Shown: positions 1 through 6,706 of the stretch, piece after piece
Layout: every line of letters starts with the position of its first letter
How positions within the stretch are numbered: the first letter of the stretch is position 1
Origin: Bacilli bacterium
GTDB taxonomy: Bacteria; Bacillota_I; Bacilli_A; RFN20; CAG-449
DNA: 10,208 bases
Direction of reading: 5' to 3'
Assembly (NCBI GenBank): GCA_900755065.1
Contig: CAAEFC010000015.1
Span: 1-10,208, forward strand
Position numbers and translations under genes: made by a program
The notes under the pieces: generated by a model
Database searches by the model: none
Seen by the model: the letters and a program-made list of their open reading frames with translations, nothing else
Told to the model about the DNA's origin: nothing

Positions 1-118
1 ATTCCCTTTTACCTTGGAATATTGCTAAATCATATAATCTTTCTTAATTCGTATGTTCGTAACTTGGGTTTCTTTTACGCTTACGCAGAAAGGAAACTAT
101 CACCTATTTGCAGCAAAG

Positions 119-146
119 AAAAACGGCTGACATTTGTATCAACCGT
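119..146 (-). terminator. Intrinsic terminator after tRNA-Ala
   Basis: On the minus strand an 8-bp stem (ACGGTTGA with TCAGCCGT, one G-U pair) closes a loop of about 8 bases and runs directly into TTTTT then CTTT. It begins 12 bases past the tRNA-Ala CCA end. It probably ends the tRNA transcript and any read-through from the XRE gene upstream. Bases 1-118 beyond it show no gene or recognisable signal. Confidence 0.75.
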
Positions 147-158
147 GTTCTTATCATA

Positions 159-234
159 TGGTGGAGCAAACGGGGCTCGAACCCGCCACCTCATCCATGC
201 CATGGATGCGCTCTCCCAGATGAGCTATTGCCCC
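159..234 (-). tRNA. tRNA-Ala, anticodon GGC
   Basis: A complete 76-nt cloverleaf is visible on the minus strand. The acceptor arms are GGGGCAA and TTGCTCC (one G-U pair). The D-stem is GCTC/GAGC. The anticodon stem CATCC/GGATG has the loop ATGGCAT, giving anticodon GGC, so it reads GCC and GCU alanine codons. The T-arm loop is TTCGAGC. The CCA tail is encoded (159-161). A promoter lies directly upstream and a terminator directly downstream, so it can be a free-standing transcription unit. Confidence 0.97.
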
Positions 235-244
235 AAGCACAATA

Positions 245-273
245 ATGATAAGCGCTTTGCGATCAAATGTCAA
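245..273 (-). promoter_or_regulatory. Sigma-A promoter of tRNA-Ala
   Basis: A perfect TTGACA -35 box (268-273) and a TATCAT -10 box (245-250) on the minus strand are separated by exactly 17 bases. Transcription would start close to 238, a few bases before the mature tRNA 5' end at 234. The -35 box abuts the stop codon (274-276) of the XRE gene, so the tRNA has its own strong promoter in a very tight space. Confidence 0.85.
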
Positions 274-711
274 TCAAAGCCTTAAATTACCTTGAATTCT
301 TTTCAGTAAAGCGACGAGAAACATCAGCGCGGTCGAAAAGAAAAGCGTCGCGCAGAACAAAGAAATCCAGACATCAGAAACGTATTCCATGACAATCAGC
401 GTTCCGAAAATCAGAACAAAGAGCATCAGCGTCAGGAAGATGAGATCGTTCTTTTCGCCCGAAACGCAGATCTTTCCGTAAATTTGATTTCTGTCTTTCC
501 CGTATCTCACGCCTTTCAGCAATTCATCGAGCGTGATATTGTAAACGTCCGCCAACTGAACAAGATAGGTGATATCCGGAAGAAGGTTGCCCTTTTCCCA
601 TTTTGAAATGGTTTTATCGGTAACGCCGATCCTTTCGCCGATTTCTTTTTGCGTATATCCGTATTCCTTCCTTAACTCCGTCAATACCGTCGACAATTCC
701 CTTTCCGCCAT
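274..711 (-). CDS. XRE-family HTH regulator with two C-terminal membrane segments
   Basis: This is a 145-residue protein. Residues 9-64 form a Cro/CI-type (HTH_3) helix-turn-helix; the recognition helix region reads DKTISKWEKG (32-41) and is followed by the usual LPD...LA..Y.I..DELL pattern. Residues about 89-109 and 113-136 are strongly hydrophobic and should be two membrane helices, so the DNA-binding domain is probably tethered to the inner face of the membrane. The frame is open back to an ATG at 762, but that codon lies at the -35 box of a good promoter (734-762). The ATG at 711 has an AAAGGGGG ribosome site, so 711 is the start. The gene sits between the metal-efflux operon and tRNA-Ala. 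Similar HTH-plus-membrane proteins occur in Bacillota; target genes and signal cannot be told from sequence. Confidence 0.85.
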   Translation of the reverse strand: MAERELSTVLTELRKEYGYTQKEIGERIGVTDKTISKWEKGNLLPDITYLVQLADVYNITLDELLKGVRYGKDRNQIYGKICVSGEKNDLIFLTLMLFVLIFGTLIVMEYVSDVWISLFCATLFFSTALMFLVALLKRIQGNLRL

Positions 712-733
712 ATCCGCTTCCCCCTTTCCTGAT

Positions 734-762
734 ATTATAAAAAATGAGTTCTCCCCTTTCAA
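734..762 (-). promoter_or_regulatory. Sigma-A promoter of the XRE gene
   Basis: The -35 box TTGAAA (757-762) and a consensus -10 box TATAAT (734-739) have exactly 17 bases between them. The predicted start near 727 gives a short leader of about 16 bases that holds the ribosome site before the ATG at 711. The promoter is embedded in the terminator of the upstream ATPase gene: the -35 box lies in the hairpin loop region and the -10 box meets the T-tract. Confidence 0.85.
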
Positions 763-779
763 TTCGAGGAAAACTCATT
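739..779 (-). terminator. Intrinsic terminator of the arsR-ATPase operon
   Basis: On the minus strand AATGAGTTTTCC (768-779) pairs with GGAGAACTCATT (743-754) over 12 positions with one G-U pair and a 13-base loop. A run of six T begins in the last stem bases (739-744). It lies about 70 bases past the ATPase stop codon. Its loop and tail double as the promoter of the next gene. Confidence 0.8.
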
Positions 780-847
780 GTTTCGTTTTTACCGACTTGC
801 AGAACGGATACAGTAAGTATTCACTCACATATCTGACGTTTTGTAGA

Positions 848-3325
848 TTATCTGCGTTTCTTCACTTTCAGAATGCGGATCGTATTCAAAATCGTCAGCA
901 AGCAAACCCCTACATCAGAGAAAATCGATAGCAGCATCGCGTACGAGCCGAGAATTCCCCATGCCCCGATGACGATCGCCAATACTTTGACAAACAGAAT
1001 GAAAGCGATGTTTTCCACCAGAATCTTTCGGGTGTAACGGCTGAAAAACAAGATGTCGGAGATTTTGGAAATATCGTCGTTCATGATGACGATATCGGCG
1101 CATTCTTTTGCCGCGTCGGATCCGATTCCGCCCAACGAAATTCCCACATCGCTCAGAGCCAGGCTCGGCGAATCGTTGATTCCGTCGCCGACATAAACGA
1201 CATTTCCTTTCTTGTTCTGCACGATCTGTTCCAGAATCTGATATTTCTCCTCCGGTAGCAATTGACTGTGTACCTCTTCGATGCCGATTTCCCCGGCGAC
1301 CGCTTCGGCGACTTTCCGACTGTCTCCGGTCAGCATACACGTCCGATAATGTCTCGCTTTTAATCGGGAAATCAGTTCTTTGCTTTCTGCTTTGACCTGA
1401 TCGCTGACGACGATATAGCCCGAATAAACGCCGTTTTCTGCGAGATAAACGATCGAGCCGATCTCGTCGACTTCCGGGCAAGCAACCTGAAAGTGTCTCA
1501 TCAATTTCAGATTTCCCGCCAGAATTACGTTTTCCCCTTCTTCCAGCCGAATGCCTTCACCGGAAATTTCCTCGACTTTCGCGTTTTCGTCGATTTCAAC
1601 CTTTCCGGCCTTTTCCTTGATCGACAAGCCGATCGGATGATTGGAATAGATTTCGCAACGCGCCGCTTTTTTTAAAAGCGCCTCCGCATCGCCTTCCATA
1701 GAGAAAACCTTGCTGACGACGAAGTTTCCTTCCGTCAAGGTGCCGGTTTTATCGAAAACGAACGTATCCGCGTTGACAAGTGCTTCCAGATAGTTTCCTC
1801 CTTTAACCAGAATGCCTTCTTTGGAAGAACGGCCGATTCCCGAAAAATAGCAAAGCGGTATGGAGATGACCAAAGCGCAAGGGCAGGCGATGACCATGAT
1901 GGAAAACACGCTATTGAGACTGGCAACTGCGCCGCTTTTCAGAGCGAATCCCTGAATCAGACCGACGGCAACCGCCAAGAGCATGACGATCGGCGTATAG
2001 TACTTGCAGAATTTGGTGATGAACTCCTGCGATTTCGATTTTTTCTGATTCGCTTTCTGAATCAACTGCTTCACCTTGCTCAATGTCGACTCCTCGTAAG
2101 GTTTGGTGACCTTCATCTCGACGACTCTTTCCAGATTGATCGCGCCGGAAAGCAATTCCTGATTCTGATCGAGATGCACCGGCAAGGATTCGCCGGTCAA
2201 ACTCTTTAAATCCAAAGTCGCTTCCTCCGAAAGCAGAATTCCGTCCAGAGGGATTTTTTCTCCGACACGGACCACGACAGTCTGTCCGGGAGTCACTTCT
2301 TCCACAGGGACCACGCTTCCGTCTTTCAGCGTGACCGTCTCGCAATCCAATTCCATCATCGCCTCGATCGCTTTTTTGGAGTTTTCAGTCGCACGATCCT
2401 GAAAATATTCGCCCACGCGGTTCAACAGAACGACCATGATCGCTTCAAATCCTTCATCGATGCAAAGCGCGCCGACGCTGGCAATCACCATCAAGGTGTT
2501 TTCATTGAAAAAATCCTTGTGTCTGATGCCGTTGAAGGCGCTTTTGAGAAGATCGTAAGCCAAAAGCAGATACGCCGCGATAAAGAACGGAAGGCGAAGA
2601 TAAAAATAGCGGTCCATAAACTGGAAGACGCTGGCAACGACGCCCAATGCGATTCCCGTCAGCATGGCGATCATCGGAAATACGCTCTTTTTTCGCGAAG
2701 ATTCCGAAACGACGTGTTCTTCGCGTTCTTCTTTATTCGCGTGACACGCGCACGGTTCATCGTCAGGATCGTGATCGTGAGCATGTTCATGGTTGCAATC
2801 GTGATGATGTTCGTGATGCAGATCGCAATGATCATGCTCGTGAGAATGCGCATGCGTTTCGTGCTCCGTTTCTTTCCGGTGTTTTTCTCCCTGACGGAAT
2901 ACGACCGCGTCGGGTTCGACCTCTTTCACCGCATCGGAAACCCGCTCGAAAACAGAAGTTTCTTCTTTCCGGCAACGAATGGTGATTTCTTTGTTCAGGA
3001 AATCCACGTCGGCGTGCAGGATTCCTTCCTTTTTATTCAGATTTTCTTCTACTTTCGCTGCGCAATTCGGGCAATCGATATCCTCGAATTCAAAAATCAT
3101 TTCAACCGAGTTTTCGAGGTGAAACCGATGATTTTTTTTCACCGATTCGATCAGGGAGCGAATCCGGTCTTCATCGATATTCCCCCGCGAAGTCAATACG
3201 ATTTCACCGGTTTCCGGAGAAAGATCGATGCTTTCGATGTTGTTTTCTTTCAGCAGTTCACGGCGAAGCGACGAAGCGCAGTCCGCACAATCGAGATGCT
3301 CGACTCTTATTCTCTTGACCAGCAT
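848..3325 (-). CDS. P1B-type heavy-metal efflux ATPase (Zn/Cd/Pb class)
   Basis: This 825-residue protein exports soft divalent metals, most likely Zn2+, Cd2+ or Pb2+, across the cytoplasmic membrane using ATP. In order it has two heavy-metal-associated domains with CxxC sites (C13/C16 and C85/C88, the second in the DCPNC form typical of ZntA/CadA); a linker at 155-195 with 16 His and 4 Cys; membrane helices from about 216; TGES (377-380, actuator); CPC in the membrane (481-483); the phosphorylated Asp525 in DKTGTLT; HP (563-564); TGDS (666-669); GDGIND (713-718); and SDVG (803-806). CPC together with an intramembrane D804-x-G is the P1B-2 metal-site signature and argues against a copper pump. 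The ATG lies one base after the arsR stop (TGA-T-ATG) and has a GGAGG site inside arsR, so translation is probably coupled. I do not choose between the names cadA and zntA. Confidence 0.95.
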   Translation of the reverse strand: MLVKRIRVEHLDCADCASSLRRELLKENNIESIDLSPETGEIVLTSRGNIDEDRIRSLIESVKKNHRFHLENSVEMIFEFEDIDCPNCAAKVEENLNKKEGILHADVDFLNKEITIRCRKEETSVFERVSDAVKEVEPDAVVFRQGEKHRKETEHETHAHSHEHDHCDLHHEHHHDCNHEHAHDHDPDDEPCACHANKEEREEHVVSESSRKKSVFPMIAMLTGIALGVVASVFQFMDRYFYLRLPFFIAAYLLLAYDLLKSAFNGIRHKDFFNENTLMVIASVGALCIDEGFEAIMVVLLNRVGEYFQDRATENSKKAIEAMMELDCETVTLKDGSVVPVEEVTPGQTVVVRVGEKIPLDGILLSEEATLDLKSLTGESLPVHLDQNQELLSGAINLERVVEMKVTKPYEESTLSKVKQLIQKANQKKSKSQEFITKFCKYYTPIVMLLAVAVGLIQGFALKSGAVASLNSVFSIMVIACPCALVISIPLCYFSGIGRSSKEGILVKGGNYLEALVNADTFVFDKTGTLTEGNFVVSKVFSMEGDAEALLKKAARCEIYSNHPIGLSIKEKAGKVEIDENAKVEEISGEGIRLEEGENVILAGNLKLMRHFQVACPEVDEIGSIVYLAENGVYSGYIVVSDQVKAESKELISRLKARHYRTCMLTGDSRKVAEAVAGEIGIEEVHSQLLPEEKYQILEQIVQNKKGNVVYVGDGINDSPSLALSDVGISLGGIGSDAAKECADIVIMNDDISKISDILFFSRYTRKILVENIAFILFVKVLAIVIGAWGILGSYAMLLSIFSDVGVCLLTILNTIRILKVKKRR

Positions 3326-3326
3326 A

Positions 3327-3623
3327 TCACTCTTCCTCCAGATGTTCGATCGACAGATTGACGATCTCGTAAACGTGATGATCGTCGATCGAGTAATACA
3401 CGTTCTGCCCGGATCGACGATATTTGACTAAATGCATCTGTCTTAGCAGTTTCAACTGATAGGAAACCGCCGTTTGCGTCATATTGACCTCTTTCGTAAT
3501 GTCGTTGACGCACAATTCGCCTTTCAGCAAAGCGTAGATGATTTTCATTCGCGAATAATCCGAAAGAGCCTTGAAGAATTCCGCGACTCTCAGCAGCAAT
3601 TCGTCCTGATCGTACTTTTTCAT
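3327..3623 (-). CDS. ArsR/SmtB-family metal-sensing repressor
   Basis: This 98-residue winged-helix protein should repress its own operon until metal binds. The recognition helix region reads MTQTAVSYQLKLLR (48-61), followed by the wing YRRSGQNVYYSI. The C-terminal helix carries D81, H83, H94 and E97, spaced exactly like the alpha-5 zinc ligands of SmtB (Asp104, His106, His117, Glu120). The alpha-3 region keeps only one Cys (C38 in ELCVND), so a CadC-type cysteine site is not supported. Zn2+ or a similar ion at the alpha-5 site is the best reading. The ATG has an AGAGG site six bases upstream. The gene is followed after one base by the efflux ATPase and preceded by a promoter with a dyad operator. 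Confidence 0.94.
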   Translation of the reverse strand: MKKYDQDELLLRVAEFFKALSDYSRMKIIYALLKGELCVNDITKEVNMTQTAVSYQLKLLRQMHLVKYRRSGQNVYYSIDDHHVYEIVNLSIEHLEEE

Positions 3624-3641
3624 AGGATACCTCTTACTTTA

Positions 3642-3665
3642 AAATATGCGCATATACACATATTT
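3642..3665 (-). promoter_or_regulatory. Probable ArsR operator (12+12 dyad)
   Basis: The arms AAATATG and CATATTT are perfect inverted copies 10 bases apart; across the full 12+12 bases, 10 of 12 positions agree. The inner ATATG(N10)CATAT core has the same spacing as known SmtB/CzrA-type operators (ATATGA-N8-TCA-like half sites). It lies 8 bases downstream of the -10 box, over the expected transcription start, where a bound dimer would block initiation or escape. It is assigned to the adjacent ArsR repressor by position and architecture. Confidence 0.75.
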
Positions 3666-3673
3666 ATACCTTT

Positions 3674-3702
3674 ATTAAAGCACGGGCATCCTTATTCTGC
3701 AA
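3674..3702 (-). promoter_or_regulatory. Promoter of the arsR-ATPase operon
   Basis: The -35 box TTGCAG (3697-3702) and -10 box TTTAAT (3674-3679) are 17 bases apart, and a TG one base upstream of the -10 box makes it an extended -10 promoter. It starts 3 bases after the stop codon of the upstream hydrolase gene. I see no terminator between that gene and arsR, so some read-through from the cls operon is possible. Confidence 0.75.
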
Positions 3703-3705
3703 GCA

Positions 3706-4809
3706 TTATTTCTGAATTTTGATATAAATCGCCTTGTTTCTTCGGAAGATCAAAAGTAATTTCAGCAAATAGCGGATATTCTTGTTCTTCATTTTGTATT
3801 TATTCCCGATCAGGGAAATCAGATTTTTCAGGTTAAGGAACTCGATCAGATGATTTTGTTTCAGCGAATCCAGATAGCGGTTCATATCTTCCGCGAAATC
3901 CTTCTTGTCTTCTTCGCTCATTCCGTCGATCATCCGATCGATCTCTTTTTTGATCGCATCGGAAGAATGCGTAAAATGCGCGACGGTCAGAAAGTCATCC
4001 CTTTCGATCAGCCAGGAAAACGGATTGTGCTGATCCAGTCCCTTGGAATCGCTTTTCACGATAGTCGGGTTCACGTCGAGATGAAACAGGCGTCCGACAA
4101 TCGCATTGTTAGGCATGATGTGATCGATTCTGTCTTTGACTTCGCCTAACAGGTTCGCATCGATTTTGTTCCAATCAAATCCGGGACCGTCGAAAGAGTA
4201 AATCGCCTGAATCCGTTTTTTGGTTTCGCTTTGCGCATACACGGCGGCGTATACCGACAGATTCCCGCCTTTGGAATGCCCTCCGAGGTAGATCTGATGT
4301 TCGGGATAGAGTTCGGCGATCCTTTCCAGATATTTCTTTGCGTCCGCCTGCGCGGGAATCGGGAAACAAGACAAAAGATTCACATCTTCCGCCCAGCCGA
4401 CCAACGTATCGTCGGTGCCGCGGAACGAGATGAACAGGCGTGAAGAATCCAGAAGATAACAGACCGCCGAAAACTGTTCGGAAAGAGACGTGTCGACGAC
4501 ATTGACGAAATGACATATGCGGATTTTGCCAAACCGCTTCGACCGGCAGACTTCTCTTGAAAGAGACGGAATATCTTTCGGAATGATCAATCCGAGATTG
4601 AGATCCTTTTCATCGTGTACCGATAAAAAATGATCGATGACTTTGCACAGTTTCTGACTCGTCCGGCACGGAAAGCCGTCCACTTCTCCGGCAAAATCGA
4701 GAAAAGAGACCATATTCAGAATCAAAGCGTCGATCCGGTTGAATTCGGAAGCAGAAAAAGAAAGATCGCCCCGCCATTTCAGATATGCAAATACGTTGTT
4801 TTCGTTCAT
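3706..4809 (-). CDS. DUF2974/Mbeg1-like alpha/beta hydrolase
   Basis: This 367-residue protein has the layout of the DUF2974 (Mbeg1-like) lipase-fold family. FRGTDDTLVGWAEDVN (129-144) matches the family's oxyanion-side block. GGHSKGGNLSVYAA (176-189) holds the nucleophile elbow with Ser179. FDGPG (206-210) could supply the acid and QHNPFSW (260-266) the catalytic His261; these last two are assigned by family resemblance. There is no signal peptide, and the basic C-terminus (RYLLKLLLIFRRNK region) might touch the membrane. The start has a GAGG site six bases upstream. It begins 11 bases after the cardiolipin synthase stop, so the two are almost certainly co-transcribed, which suggests a lipid ester substrate. 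The substrate itself is unknown. Confidence 0.88.
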   Translation of the reverse strand: MNENNVFAYLKWRGDLSFSASEFNRIDALILNMVSFLDFAGEVDGFPCRTSQKLCKVIDHFLSVHDEKDLNLGLIIPKDIPSLSREVCRSKRFGKIRICHFVNVVDTSLSEQFSAVCYLLDSSRLFISFRGTDDTLVGWAEDVNLLSCFPIPAQADAKKYLERIAELYPEHQIYLGGHSKGGNLSVYAAVYAQSETKKRIQAIYSFDGPGFDWNKIDANLLGEVKDRIDHIMPNNAIVGRLFHLDVNPTIVKSDSKGLDQHNPFSWLIERDDFLTVAHFTHSSDAIKKEIDRMIDGMSEEDKKDFAEDMNRYLDSLKQNHLIEFLNLKNLISLIGNKYKMKNKNIRYLLKLLLIFRRNKAIYIKIQK

Positions 4810-4820
4810 AAACCGCCTCG

Positions 4821-6380
4821 TTAAAATAAGGGTGCGAAAATGTTGATGATCTCTTTGACGATCTTTTTGAAGAGATTCAGTTTCGCATCTTTCTCGTCGA
4901 TCTGTATCGCGTCGTTTTCAATCAGATGTTCAAAATCGGCTATCATTTCGTCGACCGCAGAGGTGCGATACATCCAGATGCCGCATTCGTAATGGTGGAC
5001 GAACGAACGGAAGTCGACATTGATCGTTCCGCACACCGCATACTCGCCGTCGACGATGAAATTCTTGGCATGAATGAATCCGGGTTTGTATTCATAGATT
5101 TTCACACCGTGCCTGATCAGCATTTCATAGTTTCCCTTCGTCAGGATATTGACAATCTTCTTGTCGGCGATGTACGGCGTGATGATCCGGACATCGACCC
5201 CTTTCTCGCTGGCTATGCAAAGTTTTTGAAGAAAATCATACGAAACGATCAAATAAGGTGTGGTTATCCAGATGCTCTTTTTCGCCGTGCAGATCAGGTT
5301 GGAATACACGTCTTCGCCTACGCGATAGTGATCCAGCGGTTCCGGTCCGTCGCAAAACGGCTGGACGAAGCCCTGACTCTTTTTGACCCAGTCGGAAAGA
5401 AAATCTTCGACGTCCAATTCCTCTCCTTTCCGGCAGGAAACGTTGTAGTTTTCGATAAACATCGCAATCAGGGAACGGACTCCTTCGCCCTCGATGCTCA
5501 CCGCCGTGTCTTTCCAATGACCGTAGGGATGTTCGAGATTGATGTATTCGTCTCCGATATTCACTCCGCCGACCATGCCGTATTTCCCGTCGACGACCAT
5601 GATCTTTCGGTGATCGCGGTTGTTATGTATCGCGGAAACAACGGGAATCATCGGGTTGAACATCACCAGATGGACGCCTTTGTTCCGGATTTCGTGAAGT
5701 TTGATCGACGAGATCTTTCCCATCGATCCGAAGTCATCGACGATCATATAAGCCGCGATTCCCTCTTCGATTTTCTGATAAAGCAGATCGAGAAGGCCGT
5801 CGAGCATTTTGCCTTCTGCGACGATAAAGTATTCCAGAAAGATATACTTTTCGGCCATGCCGACCCGGATCATCAGTTCTTCGTAAAAACTTTCGCCCGA
5901 AGGATGATATTTCGTTTCGGTGTTACCGTACAAAGGCATCATCGAACTCGTTTTGATGTAACGGCTCTGCCCGTATGCGTCCGGGCTGATCGCCTTGATT
6001 GAATCCACGACTTCCGGGTCTTCCGCAACTTCGCCGCGTACTTTGCCCCGAATCTTTTCGTACCGACGGATCTGTTTTTTCGACAGAGGTTTCCTGCCGA
6101 ACAGCATAAAAATGAACAATCCGAAGATCGGAACGAGCAAAAGGAGCACCACCCAGGGCAGTTTAAACGACTCCGGCTGCTCTTTGTTGATGATGAATAC
6201 AGCGACGATCACCGCGATAACGCCGACGATCAGGTTTATGGCATTGGAAAACCAATAAAACCTCTGGCTAAACAGGTAATACGGGATCAGATAAATTCCA
6301 AGCAAAAAAAGCACTTGCAAAAGAATAGCAAGAAAGACGAACACAATTCGGCTCAATAACAGTTTTAAAACTTTCTTCAT
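4821..6380 (-). CDS. cls: Cardiolipin synthase (phospholipase D type)
   Basis: This 519-residue membrane enzyme should join two phosphatidylglycerol molecules into cardiolipin and glycerol. Hydrophobic segments at about 8-34, 43-64 and 75-94 anchor it; the second and third fit the PLDNuc_N module of Gram-positive Cls. The two HKD motifs are intact: H257-x-K259-x4-D264 and H437-x-K439-x4-D444, each followed by the usual G...G.N/D block. The frame is open to a GTG at 6416, but that codon sits at a TATAAT box. The ATG at 6380 has an AGAGGTG site six bases upstream and starts with the natural MKKVLKLLL membrane lead, so it is preferred. Length is typical of the family. The DUF2974 hydrolase follows after 11 bases. 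Confidence 0.94.
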   Translation of the reverse strand: MKKVLKLLLSRIVFVFLAILLQVLFLLGIYLIPYYLFSQRFYWFSNAINLIVGVIAVIVAVFIINKEQPESFKLPWVVLLLLVPIFGLFIFMLFGRKPLSKKQIRRYEKIRGKVRGEVAEDPEVVDSIKAISPDAYGQSRYIKTSSMMPLYGNTETKYHPSGESFYEELMIRVGMAEKYIFLEYFIVAEGKMLDGLLDLLYQKIEEGIAAYMIVDDFGSMGKISSIKLHEIRNKGVHLVMFNPMIPVVSAIHNNRDHRKIMVVDGKYGMVGGVNIGDEYINLEHPYGHWKDTAVSIEGEGVRSLIAMFIENYNVSCRKGEELDVEDFLSDWVKKSQGFVQPFCDGPEPLDHYRVGEDVYSNLICTAKKSIWITTPYLIVSYDFLQKLCIASEKGVDVRIITPYIADKKIVNILTKGNYEMLIRHGVKIYEYKPGFIHAKNFIVDGEYAVCGTINVDFRSFVHHYECGIWMYRTSAVDEMIADFEHLIENDAIQIDEKDAKLNLFKKIVKEIINIFAPLF

Positions 6381-6407
6381 TGACTGCACCTCTGTCCGAG
6401 CAAAAAT

Positions 6408-6413
6408 ATTATA
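6408..6413 (-). promoter_or_regulatory. cls: Candidate -10 box for cls
   Basis: A consensus TATAAT stands 27 bases upstream of the chosen cls ATG, giving a leader of about 20 bases that includes the AGAGGTG ribosome site. I could not find a convincing -35 box at 16-18 bases, so the promoter may depend on an activator or the match may be chance in AT-rich DNA. Confidence 0.5.
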
Positions 6414-6706
6414 CACAAAATGTTTTTGTTCCTCTTTATATTTGACGCAACTTTTTGATTTTTTTCGGATATTCTGCGATTTTTCCTTGTAATTGTCCGA
6501 TTGCGTTTATTCCGTCGGAATTCCGATCGAAAAACGCTTCGTTCTCCGACGATCATGCGTTTTTCCTTTTTTACCGAAACAGCGCGACCGTCTCTTCGTT
6601 TTCCTGCAAAAGCGAAACTACACCCTAACCTCCCTTTCTTCATTTTGACACGGGTCAGCCTTGTATCCGTTTTGCTTTCGCAAAAAAAGAGACTGTAATC
6701 AATCGC
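6414..6706. other. Intergenic region between the lipoprotein gene and cls
   Basis: About 290 bases without a convincing gene, or about 330 counting the cls leader. It contains a 12-bp perfect palindrome TCGGAATTCCGA (6515-6526), a 9-bp inverted repeat at 6529-6565, a small GAAA-loop hairpin (6670-6685, arms TTTTGC/GCAAAA), and T-rich stretches on both strands. A short frame rich in Lys, Arg and Asn that would end at the cls start is not well supported. Confidence 0.5.
6529..6565. terminator. Possible bidirectional terminator
   Basis: A perfect 9-bp inverted repeat (GAAAAACGC at 6529-6537 and GCGTTTTTC at 6557-6565) has a 19-base loop. Each strand ends the stem in five T, and on the plus strand more T follow. 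The minus-strand copy lies about 140 bases past the lipoprotein stop and is the best terminator candidate for it. The core is short on G-C pairs and the loop is long, so this is tentative. Confidence 0.35.

Noticed and set aside
22..285. Plus-strand frame across tRNA-Ala
   Set aside because: It runs through the tRNA and its promoter and terminator on the opposite strand and has no protein signature.
2741..2863. Repetitive gtgatcgtg/catgttcatg-like DNA as a tandem repeat or CRISPR-like array
   Set aside because: The pattern is explained by His/Asp/Glu codons of the ATPase metal-binding linker; there are no regular repeat units or spacers.
2519..3361. Long plus-strand reading frame (280 codons) opposite the ATPase N-terminus
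   Set aside because: It mirrors the ATPase and arsR coding sequence, has Phe/Arg/Val-rich composition typical of antisense frames, and lacks recognisable motifs.
4926..6002. Plus-strand frame of 358 codons opposite cls
   Set aside because: It is antisense to a complete, motif-rich cardiolipin synthase; its Asp/His/Phe-rich composition reflects the codons of the other strand.
6377..6556. Small basic minus-strand frame (59 codons from an ATG at 6556) ending ATGA on the cls start
   Set aside because: It has an AAGGA-like site and a tidy overlap, but its composition is random-looking (Lys/Arg/Asn), a terminator-like repeat covers its start, and the cls -10 box lies inside it.
6670..6685. TTTTGC-GAAA-GCAAAA hairpin just past the lipoprotein stop as a terminator
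   Set aside because: On the minus strand the T-run precedes the hairpin and A-rich sequence follows it, so it lacks the needed U-tail.
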